DNA of 64,000 nucleotides from Balneola sp. (GTDB lineage Bacteria; Bacteroidota; Rhodothermia; Balneolales; Balneolaceae): NCBI GenBank assembly GCA_028284195.1, contig JANQSE010000006.1, positions 1 to 64,000 of the forward strand, read 5' to 3'. Shown piece by piece: positions 50,209 to 61,132 of this stretch (position 1 is its first letter; each line of letters starts with the position of its first letter). The notes under the pieces were generated by a model. It saw only the letters and a program-made list of their open reading frames with translations, ran no database searches and was not told where the DNA came from. The position numbers and the translations under genes were made by a program.

Positions 50209-51918
50209 TTATTTTACAACCAACGCCTTATTGGCAATAGCTAACCCATTTACAAATGCTTGAATTAATGCCTCAAGCGTATCTGGAGAAGCGGCTTTTG
50301 CTGTAAACGTGTGGCCTTCTTTTTCTAAAGTGAGTGTTACAATTACTAAGGAATCTGTATCCGGGCTTAGAATTTCAACCTGATGATTTTTGACTTCAAG
50401 TGCGATGAAAGAATCTGTCTCAGCTTTAATTGCAGTAAGTACGGCATCCATTGGGCCAACACCCTGGTCAAGAGACGTAACCTCTTCGCCACCATTAATC
50501 TTAAGTTTTACAGCGGCTGCAACAAGGCCTTGTTTTCTCATGGTTATTTTGTAATCAACAACTTCAACGGGAAACTCAAGATCTGCATCAGACGAATAAA
50601 CCAAAGATTTTAATGCATTGATTTCTTCTTCCTTTAAGGTTTTGCCCTTTTTGTTAATTCCATCAACATATTCGTTATATAGTTTCTCATGATCCTCAGA
50701 AACACTTACATTTCCTGTAAACAGATCGCGGGATTGTCCCCAGCTTTGTTTTTGAAGATCAGGAAATCCTGATTCTATATATTGTTGAACCCGTTCGAGT
50801 TTAGGCGAAAGAACAGGAGAGGATAAGGAGTACTTTGCTACTATATGTGCTGCTTTTAATCCGGTTCCGGTAAGTACAAAAAGGCATTTTTTTCCTTTAA
50901 ATGTATCCAGGTTGTTCTTGAAGCAGGCCAATGGAATTGCACAGGCGGGCTCAGTAAATACTCCTTCTTCAACAGTCATTTCTTTCAGGGATTCGAGAAG
51001 CTCGTTTTCAGTTGCTGTGTAAGCTAGTCCATTTGTTTTTTCAATCCCTTCCAGAACTTTATAGAAGTCAAACGGATCACCAACTGCCACGGCATCTGCC
51101 ATAGTATTAACCTGATCTTTTACGATTTTCTCTTTCTTGAAAATACCTTCTACAACAGGTGAGCTTTGCTCTGGCTGAACGGCGACAAAAGAAGGGATCT
51201 TGTCGATAAGTCCGGCAGCTTTCATCTCTAACAATCCTTTATAAATAGCTGCAAAATTAGTTCCGGCTCCAATAGGTACAAAAATGTAATCATAATCTAT
51301 AGGCCCTTGTTCAAGCAGCTCATAAGAAAATGATTTTTGCCCTTCCTGGCGGAATACATAATCGCCGGCCAGATAATAATTTCCTGATTTAGCAAACTCA
51401 CGGCATAATAATTCACAGGCCCTGAAGTCGCCTTTAATGCGAATAATGATCGCATCATAAATAGTAGATTGAGCAAGTTTTACATCTGGTGTTTTTTCCG
51501 GCACAAAAACGTAGCAAGGAATCTTAAAATAGCAGGCATAGGCTGCTACCGATGCTGCCATATTTCCTGTAGATGCTAAGCAAATCGCCTCTGCTCCAAG
51601 CTCAATAGCTTTTAAGACCTCTATATAACTTCCACGGTCTTTAAAGCATCCGGTAGGATTTTCAAGCTCAAGCTTTGCATAAATATCAGCTTCATACTTT
51701 TCAGAAAGTCGCTCAAAATGCTTTAATGAAGAGTAGCCAGTTTTTAAAGGATCGGGAAGAATACTTTCGAGAGGGTATTGTATTTCTTTGCGAACCTCTT
51801 TGTAGTTAACCGTAAGAACTCCTCCACAGTTGGTACAATAGGTATTTGTTTCTTTTTCGTCATTAATTGTATCACAATTAATGCATTTAAGAGTATAGCC
51901 GGAATTGGAGCTTTTCAT
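50209..51918 (-). CDS. thrC: Threonine synthase with C-terminal LeuA-allosteric-like domain
   Basis: N-terminal zinc-ribbon CINCDTINDEKETNTYCTNCGG, PLP motif ENPTGCFKDRGS; C-terminal SLDQGVGPMDAVLTAIKA..ASPDTLEALIQAFVNGLAIANKALV resembles the LeuA regulatory domain. Confidence 0.82.
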   Translation of the reverse strand: MKSSNSGYTLKCINCDTINDEKETNTYCTNCGGVLTVNYKEVRKEIQYPLESILPDPLKTGYSSLKHFERLSEKYEADIYAKLELENPTGCFKDRGSYIEVLKAIELGAEAICLASTGNMAASVAAYACYFKIPCYVFVPEKTPDVKLAQSTIYDAIIIRIKGDFRACELLCREFAKSGNYYLAGDYVFRQEGQKSFSYELLEQGPIDYDYIFVPIGAGTNFAAIYKGLLEMKAAGLIDKIPSFVAVQPEQSSPVVEGIFKKEKIVKDQVNTMADAVAVGDPFDFYKVLEGIEKTNGLAYTATENELLESLKEMTVEEGVFTEPACAIPLACFKNNLDTFKGKKCLFVLTGTGLKAAHIVAKYSLSSPVLSPKLERVQQYIESGFPDLQKQSWGQSRDLFTGNVSVSEDHEKLYNEYVDGINKKGKTLKEEEINALKSLVYSSDADLEFPVEVVDYKITMRKQGLVAAAVKLKINGGEEVTSLDQGVGPMDAVLTAIKAETDSFIALEVKNHQVEILSPDTDSLVIVTLTLEKEGHTFTAKAASPDTLEALIQAFVNGLAIANKALVVK

Positions 51919-52050
51919 TTTCAGAGACAGGATTTATTTACCCGAAAATAAGAAGCAATTAGTTTACTGTAAAATTAATATAGGAGTGCTTCTGGGGTGA
52001 AAATAATTTTAATCACTCCCTATTAACTAATTTGCTGTTCACCATATTAA

Positions 52051-52320
52051 CTAGAGCGACAGCAAAACAATCTCATCAAAATCGAGATCCAGAACTTCAA
52101 AAATGGGCTCCGCTATTTCTGCAATTTCCTCCTCCGGGTATTCGTCCAGCCCTTCAAGTTTTACAAAAAGTATATCGTTGTGCTCGTCAATGAAATACTG
52201 AACTTCTGTTGATTCAAAGCTTTCTTGTAGTGTTTTGATCAGGAATTGAAGGTCTTCTTCAAAGAATTGGTGTTCAAGTTCTTCAGTTGTACTCATGCAA
52301 ATGGGTTTGATTTGATGCAA
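52051..52320 (-). CDS. Small acidic hypothetical protein
   Basis: 89 aa ORF, divergent from anmK. Confidence 0.5.
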   Translation of the reverse strand: MHQIKPICMSTTEELEHQFFEEDLQFLIKTLQESFESTEVQYFIDEHNDILFVKLEGLDEYPEEEIAEIAEPIFEVLDLDFDEIVLLSL

Positions 52321-52340
52321 AAATACTCCGAGTTTGAACC

Positions 52341-53486
52341 ATGAACAAGCAGCTTCTCCGGCTTACTGAAATAGCACAAAAACCACAGAGGTTAATTCTG
52401 GGATTGATGTCCGGTACTTCGCTGGATGGATTGGATATTGCCCTTTGTAAGTTTAAACGGAGGCAGCCCAAGCTTCTTCACTTCAAAACAATTCCGTATC
52501 CGAATAAACTAAGGTCGAGAATCAAAGCCATTCAATCTGTGCCTGAGGTAAACCCGGAAGAAATATGCATACTTAATACAGAATTAGCGCATGTATATGC
52601 CGAATGGATATGGGAAACTTTGGATGAATGGCATATCAGTCCCGAAGGAATAGATCTGATTGCCAGCCATGGCCAAACTATTTATCACAGGCCTGATAAG
52701 CAGATGAACAGCACACTCCAGATAGTAGATGGAGATCATATTGCTACAAAAACAGGAATCATTACTATTTCAGATTTCAGGCAAAAGCATATTGCACAGG
52801 GCGGGGAAGGAGCGCCACTTGCAGCAATTATGGATGAGGCTTTATTCAGAGATAAAGAAAAATACAGGACACTTCTTAATCTTGGGGGGATAGCGAATGT
52901 TACCTGGCTTCCTCCGAAAAAATCGGAAGAACAAATTTTGACTTCAGATATTGGCCCTGCAAATACGCTTATTAACGAAGCGATGCAAAAGCATTTTAGT
53001 AAGTTATTTGACGAAGGCGGTGAAGTAGCTGCGAAAGGGAACGTACACTCAGAGTTGTTGAAGTATTTGCTGTTGGAACCTTTTTTCAGAAAGCCATTCC
53101 CTAAAACTACCGGGCAGGAGGATTTTAATCTGGATTTGGTGGAAGAGCTGATAAAAGGATATCAGATTGAAATATCTAATGAGGATCTGGTAGCAACATT
53201 AACTCACTTAACCATTCAAAGCATTACACGGGCTTTAGATGAGGCTGCAGGCGATAAAGAGTATGAGTTATTTGCATCAGGCGGGGGAGTTCGCAATAAA
53301 ACCATTATAAATGGACTGAAAGAACGCTTACCAAAAGCCAGCTTCAGAGGTTTTGAAGAGTTGGGTTTTAACGCAGATGCTAAAGAAGCGGTATTGATGG
53401 CTTTTCTTGCTAACGAATTTGTAGTTGGCGGGAAGTGGGAGTTGGGGAAGGTTAGTTTGCCTGGTTTTCACTCACTGAATCAATGA
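52341..53486 (+). CDS. anmK: Anhydro-N-acetylmuramic acid kinase
   Basis: LILGLMSGTSLDGLDIALCKF, ASHGQTIYHRP, SDFRQKHIAQGGEGAPL. Confidence 0.95.
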   Translation: MNKQLLRLTEIAQKPQRLILGLMSGTSLDGLDIALCKFKRRQPKLLHFKTIPYPNKLRSRIKAIQSVPEVNPEEICILNTELAHVYAEWIWETLDEWHISPEGIDLIASHGQTIYHRPDKQMNSTLQIVDGDHIATKTGIITISDFRQKHIAQGGEGAPLAAIMDEALFRDKEKYRTLLNLGGIANVTWLPPKKSEEQILTSDIGPANTLINEAMQKHFSKLFDEGGEVAAKGNVHSELLKYLLLEPFFRKPFPKTTGQEDFNLDLVEELIKGYQIEISNEDLVATLTHLTIQSITRALDEAAGDKEYELFASGGGVRNKTIINGLKERLPKASFRGFEELGFNADAKEAVLMAFLANEFVVGGKWELGKVSLPGFHSLNQ

Positions 53487-54369
53487 GGTACTGATATTTT
53501 TGTATAAGTGATTTTCTAATCGGTTTTCCTCTTTCATAAATAGCTTCCTGAGCCTGAATGTATTCCATTCTTCCTTCTTCTGTTTCAATTTTGATGGGTT
53601 CCAATCCCCGACCCCTTAAATCATAAGGGCTGGCTTTCATATCGATGGTTCGGGCTTCAAGAGCTAATTCGAATGCTTCGAGGATTAAATCACTACCTAT
53701 CCACGGATAAAGTTTAAAAGCCCATTTATATAAATCCATGTTGGAGTGAATACATCCCGGCTGTTCGGTATTATGGAAATTCTCTCGTGATAGTTCGAAT
53801 TTATTCATGGGTTTGGCGGGCTCAGTAAAAAAGCGAAAAGCATCAAAATGGGTGCAAACAAGAGGCCGTGATTCTACAAATTCAGCCAATTCTTCAGAGT
53901 TCATTCTTAATGGAATCTGATTGTGGCGAGGTGTCTTGATCTTATACACCATGGCCCATTCGTGCATGCCAAAACATCCAAAGGAAGGACGTTTTTCCTG
54001 GGTGTTTTTGAGCATAGCCAAAATCCATTGAGCAGAACGAAGTCTTTTTTCCGGAAACTTATCAACATCTAACCAAGCGTGGTTTTCAGAAATAATAAGC
54101 TCATCAAGTTCCGGAAGATCAGATGGATTCTCGAAGCCAAGTGCCACACCAAAACCTGGCGACCATCTTTTTAGCATAGAAGGGCGGAAGGCATAGTATT
54201 CGAACAAAAAATCGACAACAGGATCTTTCTTATGCTGAGAACGGGTAACCAGATAATCACCGATTAGCTGTTCAATTCTGACTTTATGCTGCTCCTTTTG
54301 AGCAAACCAATCGCCATTCTTTAAAACCCTGAGCTTTTGATTTGTGGGATATGTGGTGGTTTCAGGCAC
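53452..54369 (-). CDS. Conserved hypothetical protein (often labelled 3-methyladenine DNA glycosylase in Bacteroidetes)
   Basis: 305 aa; convergent 35-bp overlap with anmK; family label is from memory. Confidence 0.55.
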   Translation of the reverse strand: MPETTTYPTNQKLRVLKNGDWFAQKEQHKVRIEQLIGDYLVTRSQHKKDPVVDFLFEYYAFRPSMLKRWSPGFGVALGFENPSDLPELDELIISENHAWLDVDKFPEKRLRSAQWILAMLKNTQEKRPSFGCFGMHEWAMVYKIKTPRHNQIPLRMNSEELAEFVESRPLVCTHFDAFRFFTEPAKPMNKFELSRENFHNTEQPGCIHSNMDLYKWAFKLYPWIGSDLILEAFELALEARTIDMKASPYDLRGRGLEPIKIETEEGRMEYIQAQEAIYERGKPIRKSLIQKYQYLIDSVSENQAN

Positions 54370-54494
54370 ATGTTAAAGATATAGGTATTTCAATAAAAAG
54401 TGAGACAGTAACTATACGCGTTATTGCATAAATCAATCGCATTCAAAGTAATTAACCCGTAGTTTAATGTTCAAACATTAAAAGTAAATATAGT

Positions 54495-55103
54495 ATGCAA
54501 TCTCAAAATATTACACGGGAATTACTTGAAAAAGCCTTCACGTACAAAACCTATAATGAATTAATTCAGGATTTGTATGCTGAGGGCAGAACCACAAACG
54601 ATGACAATTCTGAGAGCCAGCTTAACTACACAAAGCTAAATTTGCAGAGAATCTCTCGTTGGGATAAACGAGCTAAGCTCGATCCTGAGCTTCAAAAAGC
54701 GGCTGAGAATATTTCACAAAAATCGACCTGGTTGGTGATTACAGAAGGTTGGTGTGGAGATGCGGCACAAATACTTCCCTTCATAAATAAAGTGGCTGAG
54801 CTGAATGATCACATTGAGTTGAAATTGATTCTGCGGGATCAATACCCCGAAATTATGGATGAGTTTTTGACTAATGGAAGTCGCGCAATTCCGATTATAG
54901 TTATGATGGATTCCGATTCACTTGAAATTTTAGGTGTTTGGGGGCCGCGGCCGGAAGTAATTCAAAAAGAATATCTGGCAAAGAAAAGAGATCCGGGTTA
55001 TGAAAATGAAAAAGCATCTGAAGATCTTCATCTTTGGTATGCGAAGGATAAAGGCCGAACAACCCAGCAAGAATTAAAAACTTTGCTTGAGGAAACGTAT
55101 TGA
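54495..55103 (+). CDS. Thioredoxin family protein
   Basis: WLVITEGWCGDAAQILPFINKVAEL; RAIPIIVMMD. Confidence 0.85.
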   Translation: MQSQNITRELLEKAFTYKTYNELIQDLYAEGRTTNDDNSESQLNYTKLNLQRISRWDKRAKLDPELQKAAENISQKSTWLVITEGWCGDAAQILPFINKVAELNDHIELKLILRDQYPEIMDEFLTNGSRAIPIIVMMDSDSLEILGVWGPRPEVIQKEYLAKKRDPGYENEKASEDLHLWYAKDKGRTTQQELKTLLEETY

Positions 55104-55105
55104 AA

Positions 55106-55135
55106 TAAAAAAGGCAGCCAATTAGCTGCCTTTTT
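55106..55135. terminator. Bidirectional intrinsic terminator
   Basis: AAAAAAGGCAGC-caatta-GCTGCCTTTTT. Confidence 0.88.
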
Positions 55136-55151
55136 ACATAAATAGCCTGGC

Positions 55152-58016
55152 TTACTTGATTAATGTCATTCGTCTGGTTTTAGAAAATAGCTGCCCGCCA
55201 TTTTGAGAGATCGCATTAATTCTATATAAATAAACACCACTGGCAAGGTTGCCGGCATCGAAAGATATTTGTTGTGTACCCGCTTTCTGAGTTGTCTTAT
55301 TCAATAATTCAGCTACTTTCCGCCCATTGATATCATATACTGCTAAAGACACAGTACTGGCCGCTGGTAATGAGTATGAAATGGTTGTGCTAGGATTAAA
55401 TGGGTTTGGGTAGTTTTGTGCCAAACTATAAGAAACAGGAAGCCCATTCGGATTTTCTTCTTCGTTAGAAACGGCGGCACTTGCGTCTCCTACAAAAATC
55501 CCACGACCGTGTGTTCCCACGGCTACTCTTTTATCAGAATCTCTGTAAGCAAGAAATTCGACAACAGTATTGCCGATAGAATTTTGGCCTTCTTTGCTCC
55601 AAACAGTGTTAGAGCCATTCAAAGTACTTGTAGAATATAACCCCGTACTAGTTCCAACGAGGTATAACTTTAGGTCATCATTGCCGGTAACAATAACTGC
55701 ATTTCGAACAGAAGGGCCATTGTTATCTTGGGGTTCTAAATTTCCTCCAACCGCAGTCCATGTTGCTCCGGCATCTAAAGAATGATAGATGCTCTCTGTT
55801 TCATAATTTGACACAATTACCAGTAATTCACTGCCATCTGATGAATTTACAGCAATGTCGTGAATGTAAGCCCCTGAGGGGGGTACTGTACTCGAATTTA
55901 ATGCTGTTATCGAAATATCTGTAGCAGCCAAATTTGAAGTGTTAGCATTATCGAGTCTGAAAATTCTGGGAGTATCATTACCTGCAGATGCCCCATAATA
56001 AAATCGGTTACTGGGATTTGTACTGCTAAATTCCAGGGTAGATATAAGATGGTTTACTCCGGCTCCGGAGTTGGCGTTTATCTTTGTCCATCCTGTAGAA
56101 GTACCACTAGGCTCAGCAGTATTTCGGGGAACGGTCCTCATTTGATTATTTCTCCAAAGTTCTGCTCCATCAGGATACATAACGAAGTTATCACTTGTTG
56201 GATTAACAGCAAATGGATGGATAAATAATTGATTGTTGGCACTAATAGGGGCTACAAAAGAAAAATTAATGAAACTTTCTGTTAAAGGTGCATATTCATA
56301 TTTAATTAACCGCCCTCTTTGAGAAGAGGTAAGGGCATATGCAGTACCTACAAAAGCATAACTGCCATCTCCAGATGAAATGTCATCCGATGGAGAAGTA
56401 ATGCCTGTTGTAGTATTGTATTCAAATAAAGGGGAGCCGTTATCCTGGGTTCCTCCAAGTATCCTGTTATCGTTTGAGGAGGGATGTAGAGCTACTGTGT
56501 AAAACTGGGTTACATTGTATCCGTTATTTAGTTCTGTCCATGTGACAGGTTGAGAAGTGATATTACTGGTAACACTGATACCGCCATCGTGAGATGAAAA
56601 AAACCGATTGGAATTGCTGGGATCAAATGCAAATCCGTGTTGGTCGGGGTGGTGACTTGAGTATTGAGAAATATTGTTAACTGATGCATAGCCACCAACC
56701 CAATAAGTATTTTTTGCAGAGTCATCAGTGATCCCATCCATATCTACATCAGGTGGAGTGCTGGAAAATCCATCAGTAGAACGGTACAAATTGGTTCCAC
56801 CAATGATTACAAAATTTGGATCAGTAGGATGAACAGCCACTACCATATTATATCCGCCCTGCAGGTTCATGTCACCTACAGGTTCACCAAAATCAGGAAT
56901 ACCACTAGTTCGATTGCTTGTGGATATGGTAGGGAAATTCGTTAAGTCAAAACGATATAGTTCGGGTTCGCTATTAGGGTTAGTAACAAACAGGTAAACA
57001 ATGTCGGGGTTTGAAGGGGCTACTGCTAAAACGCCACGGCTATAATCAGTTGTAATGCCACCTGGTGTGAAACCTTGCCAGGTTTGGCCATCATCTTGCG
57101 AAATATATATTCCAGTGCTATTTGTTTGTGAAATACCATTAAAGGGATTGGAAATGTATGCATATAATGTACCGTCGGAAGCCGCAATCACATCAGAGAA
57201 CCGATGTGCATTGAAACCTCCCAAAACTAAACTGGAAGATTGGAAGTTGTTTGTTGAACGGTAAATGCCGACAGCATTGCTTGCAAAGAATTTAGTTCCG
57301 GTAGTGGGGCTGATTGCTACATTTGATATAAAATCAAATTCCGAGTCAAATGAAACATTATTGTCTTCAGTTGCCTGGATTTGGCTCCAGGATTCTCCAT
57401 TGTTGGTAGATATATAAATTCCTGAACCAAAGTAACTTGCTCTACCACCTCTTGCTCTTGCTGAATTACCTGAGAATTCTCCTGTAGTATAAAACCAGGT
57501 GTCGAGATTTAGGGGATCTTGTGCAACAGCAGTAACAGCAAGGCTTTGTCCGGTAGTTGTTTTTTGGCTCCATGTTGAGCCTCCATCTGTTGATTTCCAC
57601 ATTCCCCCGGAAACACCACCTGCTATCAATATATTTGAGTTCCTTGAATCAATAGCAAAAGCCCGAGTTCTACCTCCTACATCGTTTGGGCCAGCTTCTA
57701 CCCAGCTAACAGCAGCTGAACTACTTTGTTGGTTTTCTTTCGTCTTTGAAACATGGACTATAGACTGGGCATGGGCTAATTCTTTCTGACGAATGTTGGC
57801 AGGGATTTTATTGGTATGCGGGCTTCTCTGCAACCTGAAAAAGTGTTCTTGACGGTCTTTGGAGTTTTGGGCACGATCAGCAAAGCTTTCTTCGAGCTTC
57901 GGGAGGTGAGCTTCATCTATGTTTAAAGTTGGTACCTCTATCCGAACAGGTATTAATAATAAAAAAGCTGCCAAAAGCAGAACGAAAGAGCAAAATGAAT
58001 GTATTCTTGGTTTCAT
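55152..58016 (-). CDS. Secreted sortilin/BNR-repeat beta-propeller protein with T9SS type A sorting domain
   Basis: GGVSGGMWKSTDGGSTWSQ repeats; C-terminal LAQNYPNPFNPSTTISYSLP..YDINGRKVAEL..GVYLYRI. Confidence 0.88.
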   Translation of the reverse strand: MKPRIHSFCSFVLLLAAFLLLIPVRIEVPTLNIDEAHLPKLEESFADRAQNSKDRQEHFFRLQRSPHTNKIPANIRQKELAHAQSIVHVSKTKENQQSSSAAVSWVEAGPNDVGGRTRAFAIDSRNSNILIAGGVSGGMWKSTDGGSTWSQKTTTGQSLAVTAVAQDPLNLDTWFYTTGEFSGNSARARGGRASYFGSGIYISTNNGESWSQIQATEDNNVSFDSEFDFISNVAISPTTGTKFFASNAVGIYRSTNNFQSSSLVLGGFNAHRFSDVIAASDGTLYAYISNPFNGISQTNSTGIYISQDDGQTWQGFTPGGITTDYSRGVLAVAPSNPDIVYLFVTNPNSEPELYRFDLTNFPTISTSNRTSGIPDFGEPVGDMNLQGGYNMVVAVHPTDPNFVIIGGTNLYRSTDGFSSTPPDVDMDGITDDSAKNTYWVGGYASVNNISQYSSHHPDQHGFAFDPSNSNRFFSSHDGGISVTSNITSQPVTWTELNNGYNVTQFYTVALHPSSNDNRILGGTQDNGSPLFEYNTTTGITSPSDDISSGDGSYAFVGTAYALTSSQRGRLIKYEYAPLTESFINFSFVAPISANNQLFIHPFAVNPTSDNFVMYPDGAELWRNNQMRTVPRNTAEPSGTSTGWTKINANSGAGVNHLISTLEFSSTNPSNRFYYGASAGNDTPRIFRLDNANTSNLAATDISITALNSSTVPPSGAYIHDIAVNSSDGSELLVIVSNYETESIYHSLDAGATWTAVGGNLEPQDNNGPSVRNAVIVTGNDDLKLYLVGTSTGLYSTSTLNGSNTVWSKEGQNSIGNTVVEFLAYRDSDKRVAVGTHGRGIFVGDASAAVSNEEENPNGLPVSYSLAQNYPNPFNPSTTISYSLPAASTVSLAVYDINGRKVAELLNKTTQKAGTQQISFDAGNLASGVYLYRINAISQNGGQLFSKTRRMTLIK

Positions 58017-58041
58017 AATAGTGTTCTTATATAAATAGTAT

Positions 58042-58446
58042 TTATTTGATCGAGATTAATTCCCAATTAAATCTGGGTTTTTCATTGCCCAACATGGCTT
58101 TGTTTCCACTTCTGGTAATTACTGCATCAATCTCAGCTCCCCGCTTTAGTTTTTTACGTGCAGCATCCGAAAGGTGGTTGGGGTAAAGAAACTGGATTTT
58201 TGTATTTGGAGAAACCGGATCAGTTGCGCTGCCATATGCTAAAACTTTTTGGATTGTAGCTGATATTGTTTTTGTTCCATCTACGTCTGCAATTTCAGAA
58301 ACTAGCAATTTTGCTTCAATATGTTCGGGAGGGATAGGGACTTCAGCCTGTGGCTGTTTCTGGTTAGAAGATTCGAGATTTTTTTTATTACTGGCACAGC
58401 TTAAAGTTAGCAAGGCGGCGATCAGCATAAATGTGATCTTTTTCAT
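58042..58446 (-). CDS. Hypothetical lipoprotein
   Basis: Lipobox LLTLSCASNKK. Confidence 0.6.
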   Translation of the reverse strand: MKKITFMLIAALLTLSCASNKKNLESSNQKQPQAEVPIPPEHIEAKLLVSEIADVDGTKTISATIQKVLAYGSATDPVSPNTKIQFLYPNHLSDAARKKLKRGAEIDAVITRSGNKAMLGNEKPRFNWELISIK

Positions 58447-58542
58447 ATCAATTTAGTTATGTTTGTTATGTAAGAATATTGCAAAATCATTTTACATTTT
58501 CATGTATTAATTCTCACAACATTATCCTCAAATAACAGGTTC

Positions 58543-59724
58543 TTGAATCATCTTTTTTTTAAGCAATACATTGCCCAAACAAGCGATTTCCCAATAGGGT
58601 TAGAAATAACACAGGCTGAAGGGGTTTTCGTATATACCGCAGACCAAAAAAAGTACATGGACTTTATTTCAGGGATTGCGGTTAGCAGCTTAGGGCATAG
58701 GCATCCGAAAGTGGTTGAAGCCCTTCACCAACAGATTGATAAGCACCTCCACGTTATGGTATATGGAGAGTTTGTTCAAAAACCACAAGTTGAGTTCGCA
58801 AAGTTACTTCTGGAAAATCTTCCCGTTCAGTTTGAACAAATATACCTTGTGAATAGCGGTACAGAAGCTAATGAAGGAGCTCTCAAGCTTGCTAAAAAGT
58901 TTACCGGCCGTACAAAATTAATTGCATTCAAAAACAGTTATCATGGAGATACACATGGCTCTTTAAGTGTAACTGGGCGTGATATATACCGGGATCCTTA
59001 TCTACCGTTATTACCCAATGTTCATTTTGCCGAATTTAATTCGGATGAGGTTTTTGATTTGATCGATCATGAAACAGCAGCAGTTATTATGGAACCTATT
59101 CAGGGAGAAGGTGGGGTCATTCCATCAAAAAAAGACTGGCTTCAACATGTAAGAGAAAAATGTAGCGAGATGAGTGCATTGCTGATATTTGATGAAATAC
59201 AAAGCGGGTTTGGCCGTACAGGTAAACTCTTTGCTTTCGAGCATTATGATGTCATCCCCGATGTACTTTGCACGGCAAAAGCAATGGGCGGTGGAATGCC
59301 AATAGGCGGCTTTGCTTCTTCAAAGCAGATCTTCCAGACTTTTAAGTATGACCCACCCCTGAACCACGTAACCACTTTTGGGGGGCACCCCGTAAGTTGT
59401 GCTGCAGCACATGCGAATCTCAAAGAATTATTAAGGGGTGATTATTTTGAAAAGGCTTTAGAAATTGAGAGAAAAGCAAAATCGAAGTTGAAAGGTAAAG
59501 GTATCGTCGAAATGCGTGGAATGGGAGCAATGCTCGGGCTGGAATTGGAAAGCAAAGAACTTACCGAAAAAGTAGTTATGGATTGTTTTGATAAAGGAAT
59601 ATTACTTGGCTGGACTTTGCATTCAAATACACTGGTGCGCTTAGCCCCTCCATTAGTTATTTCTGATGGAGATTTGGAATGGGCATTGCAAACTATTCTG
59701 GGCAGCATCAAAAAATTTGCGTAG
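58543..59724 (+). CDS. Class III aminotransferase (acetylornithine/GABA-type)
   Basis: TTG start; NSGTEANEGALKLAKKFTGR, LLIFDEIQSGFGRTGKLFAFEHYDVIPDVLCTAKAMGGGMPIG. Confidence 0.9.
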   Translation: MNHLFFKQYIAQTSDFPIGLEITQAEGVFVYTADQKKYMDFISGIAVSSLGHRHPKVVEALHQQIDKHLHVMVYGEFVQKPQVEFAKLLLENLPVQFEQIYLVNSGTEANEGALKLAKKFTGRTKLIAFKNSYHGDTHGSLSVTGRDIYRDPYLPLLPNVHFAEFNSDEVFDLIDHETAAVIMEPIQGEGGVIPSKKDWLQHVREKCSEMSALLIFDEIQSGFGRTGKLFAFEHYDVIPDVLCTAKAMGGGMPIGGFASSKQIFQTFKYDPPLNHVTTFGGHPVSCAAAHANLKELLRGDYFEKALEIERKAKSKLKGKGIVEMRGMGAMLGLELESKELTEKVVMDCFDKGILLGWTLHSNTLVRLAPPLVISDGDLEWALQTILGSIKKFA

Positions 59725-59770
59725 GAATTTCATTTACACAGGCATTGTTACCCGAAAAAACCATTGCATT

Positions 59771-61132
59771 ATGAAAACGCTTAATCCTGCAACCGGAGAA
59801 CTCATCAAAGAATATACTGATATGAGTGAAGATGAAGTATCCGGCATTATAAAGAGAGCCAATACAGCTCAGAAGCAATGGAGGAAAACAAGTTTTGATG
59901 AACGGGCAGCATATTTGTGCAAAATAGCCGCATTCCTCCAGGAACGAGAACAAGAACTTGGAAAATTGATGACTTTGGAAATGGGAAAACCCATTTCGCA
60001 ATCGATTGCAGAAATCGAAAAATGCGTCTGGGTATGTACATACTATGCAGAAAATGCTGAAGAGTTCCTATCGAAAGATCATATCAATACCGCTGCTTCC
60101 AAAAGCTATGTTACTTTTAATCCGCTTGGAGTTGTGCTTTCTATTATGCCGTGGAATTTTCCTTTCTGGCAGTTATTCCGGTTTGCAGTTCCGGCACTTA
60201 TGGCAGGTAACGGTGTGATTCTGAGCCACTCCGAAAACGTAACTGGTTGTGCTTTAGAGATTGAACAATTGATCCATGATTCGGGAATTTCGGCTGATTT
60301 ATTTCGAACCATTCTGGTATATAATGAAAATATGAAACCGGTTATTCAGCATAGTGGTATTGCCGCGGTAACCCTAACAGGAAGCACAAGAGCCGGAAAA
60401 ATTGTAGCATCACAAGCAGGAGAGGCTCTCAAAAAAACAGTGTTAGAATTAGGAGGAAGTGACCCCTCCGTTATTTTTGCTGATGCCGACATCAAACAAG
60501 CTGCAGAAAGCTGTGTGAACTCCCGGTTATTAAACAGTGGACAGAGTTGTATCGCTGCAAAACGCTTCGTGGTTGTTGAAGAAATCTATGACGAATTCGT
60601 TTCTGAATTCAAAAGATTGATGGAGTCAAAAAAAATGGGTAATCCTGCGGAACAAGGAACGGATGTTGGCCCGATGGCCCGTGAAGATTTGCGAGATCAG
60701 CTTCACAAGCAAGTTCAGAAAAGTGTGGAAAAAGGAGCCAAACTTACTCTGGGAGGAAAAATGCCGGGTACACCGGGAGCATTCTATCCGGTAACTATTT
60801 TGGAGAATGTAAAAAAAGGAATGCCTGCTTATGAAGAAGAATTATTCGGGCCCGTTGCTGCAATCATAAAAGTAAAGGATGAGCAGGAAGCTATTGAAAT
60901 AGCTAATGATTCGATCTATGGTTTGGGGGCATCCATCTATTCAGGGGATAAGGAAAGGGTAGAAAAAATAGCAGTGGAACAATTAGAAGCTGGTTGCTGC
61001 TTTGTAAACGATTTTGTGAAATCTGATCCTCGCTTGCCATTCGGCGGGATCAAACAATCAGGTTATGGGAGAGAACTTGGGTTGTATGGTATCCATGAGT
61101 TTGTGAATACGAAAACTGTATATGTAAAGTAG
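59771..61132 (+). CDS. NAD(P)-dependent succinate-semialdehyde/aldehyde dehydrogenase
   Basis: MKTLNPATGELIKEY from ATG 59771; VLELGGSDPSVIFADADI, NSGQSCIAAKRFVV. Confidence 0.92.
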   Translation: MKTLNPATGELIKEYTDMSEDEVSGIIKRANTAQKQWRKTSFDERAAYLCKIAAFLQEREQELGKLMTLEMGKPISQSIAEIEKCVWVCTYYAENAEEFLSKDHINTAASKSYVTFNPLGVVLSIMPWNFPFWQLFRFAVPALMAGNGVILSHSENVTGCALEIEQLIHDSGISADLFRTILVYNENMKPVIQHSGIAAVTLTGSTRAGKIVASQAGEALKKTVLELGGSDPSVIFADADIKQAAESCVNSRLLNSGQSCIAAKRFVVVEEIYDEFVSEFKRLMESKKMGNPAEQGTDVGPMAREDLRDQLHKQVQKSVEKGAKLTLGGKMPGTPGAFYPVTILENVKKGMPAYEEELFGPVAAIIKVKDEQEAIEIANDSIYGLGASIYSGDKERVEKIAVEQLEAGCCFVNDFVKSDPRLPFGGIKQSGYGRELGLYGIHEFVNTKTVYVK

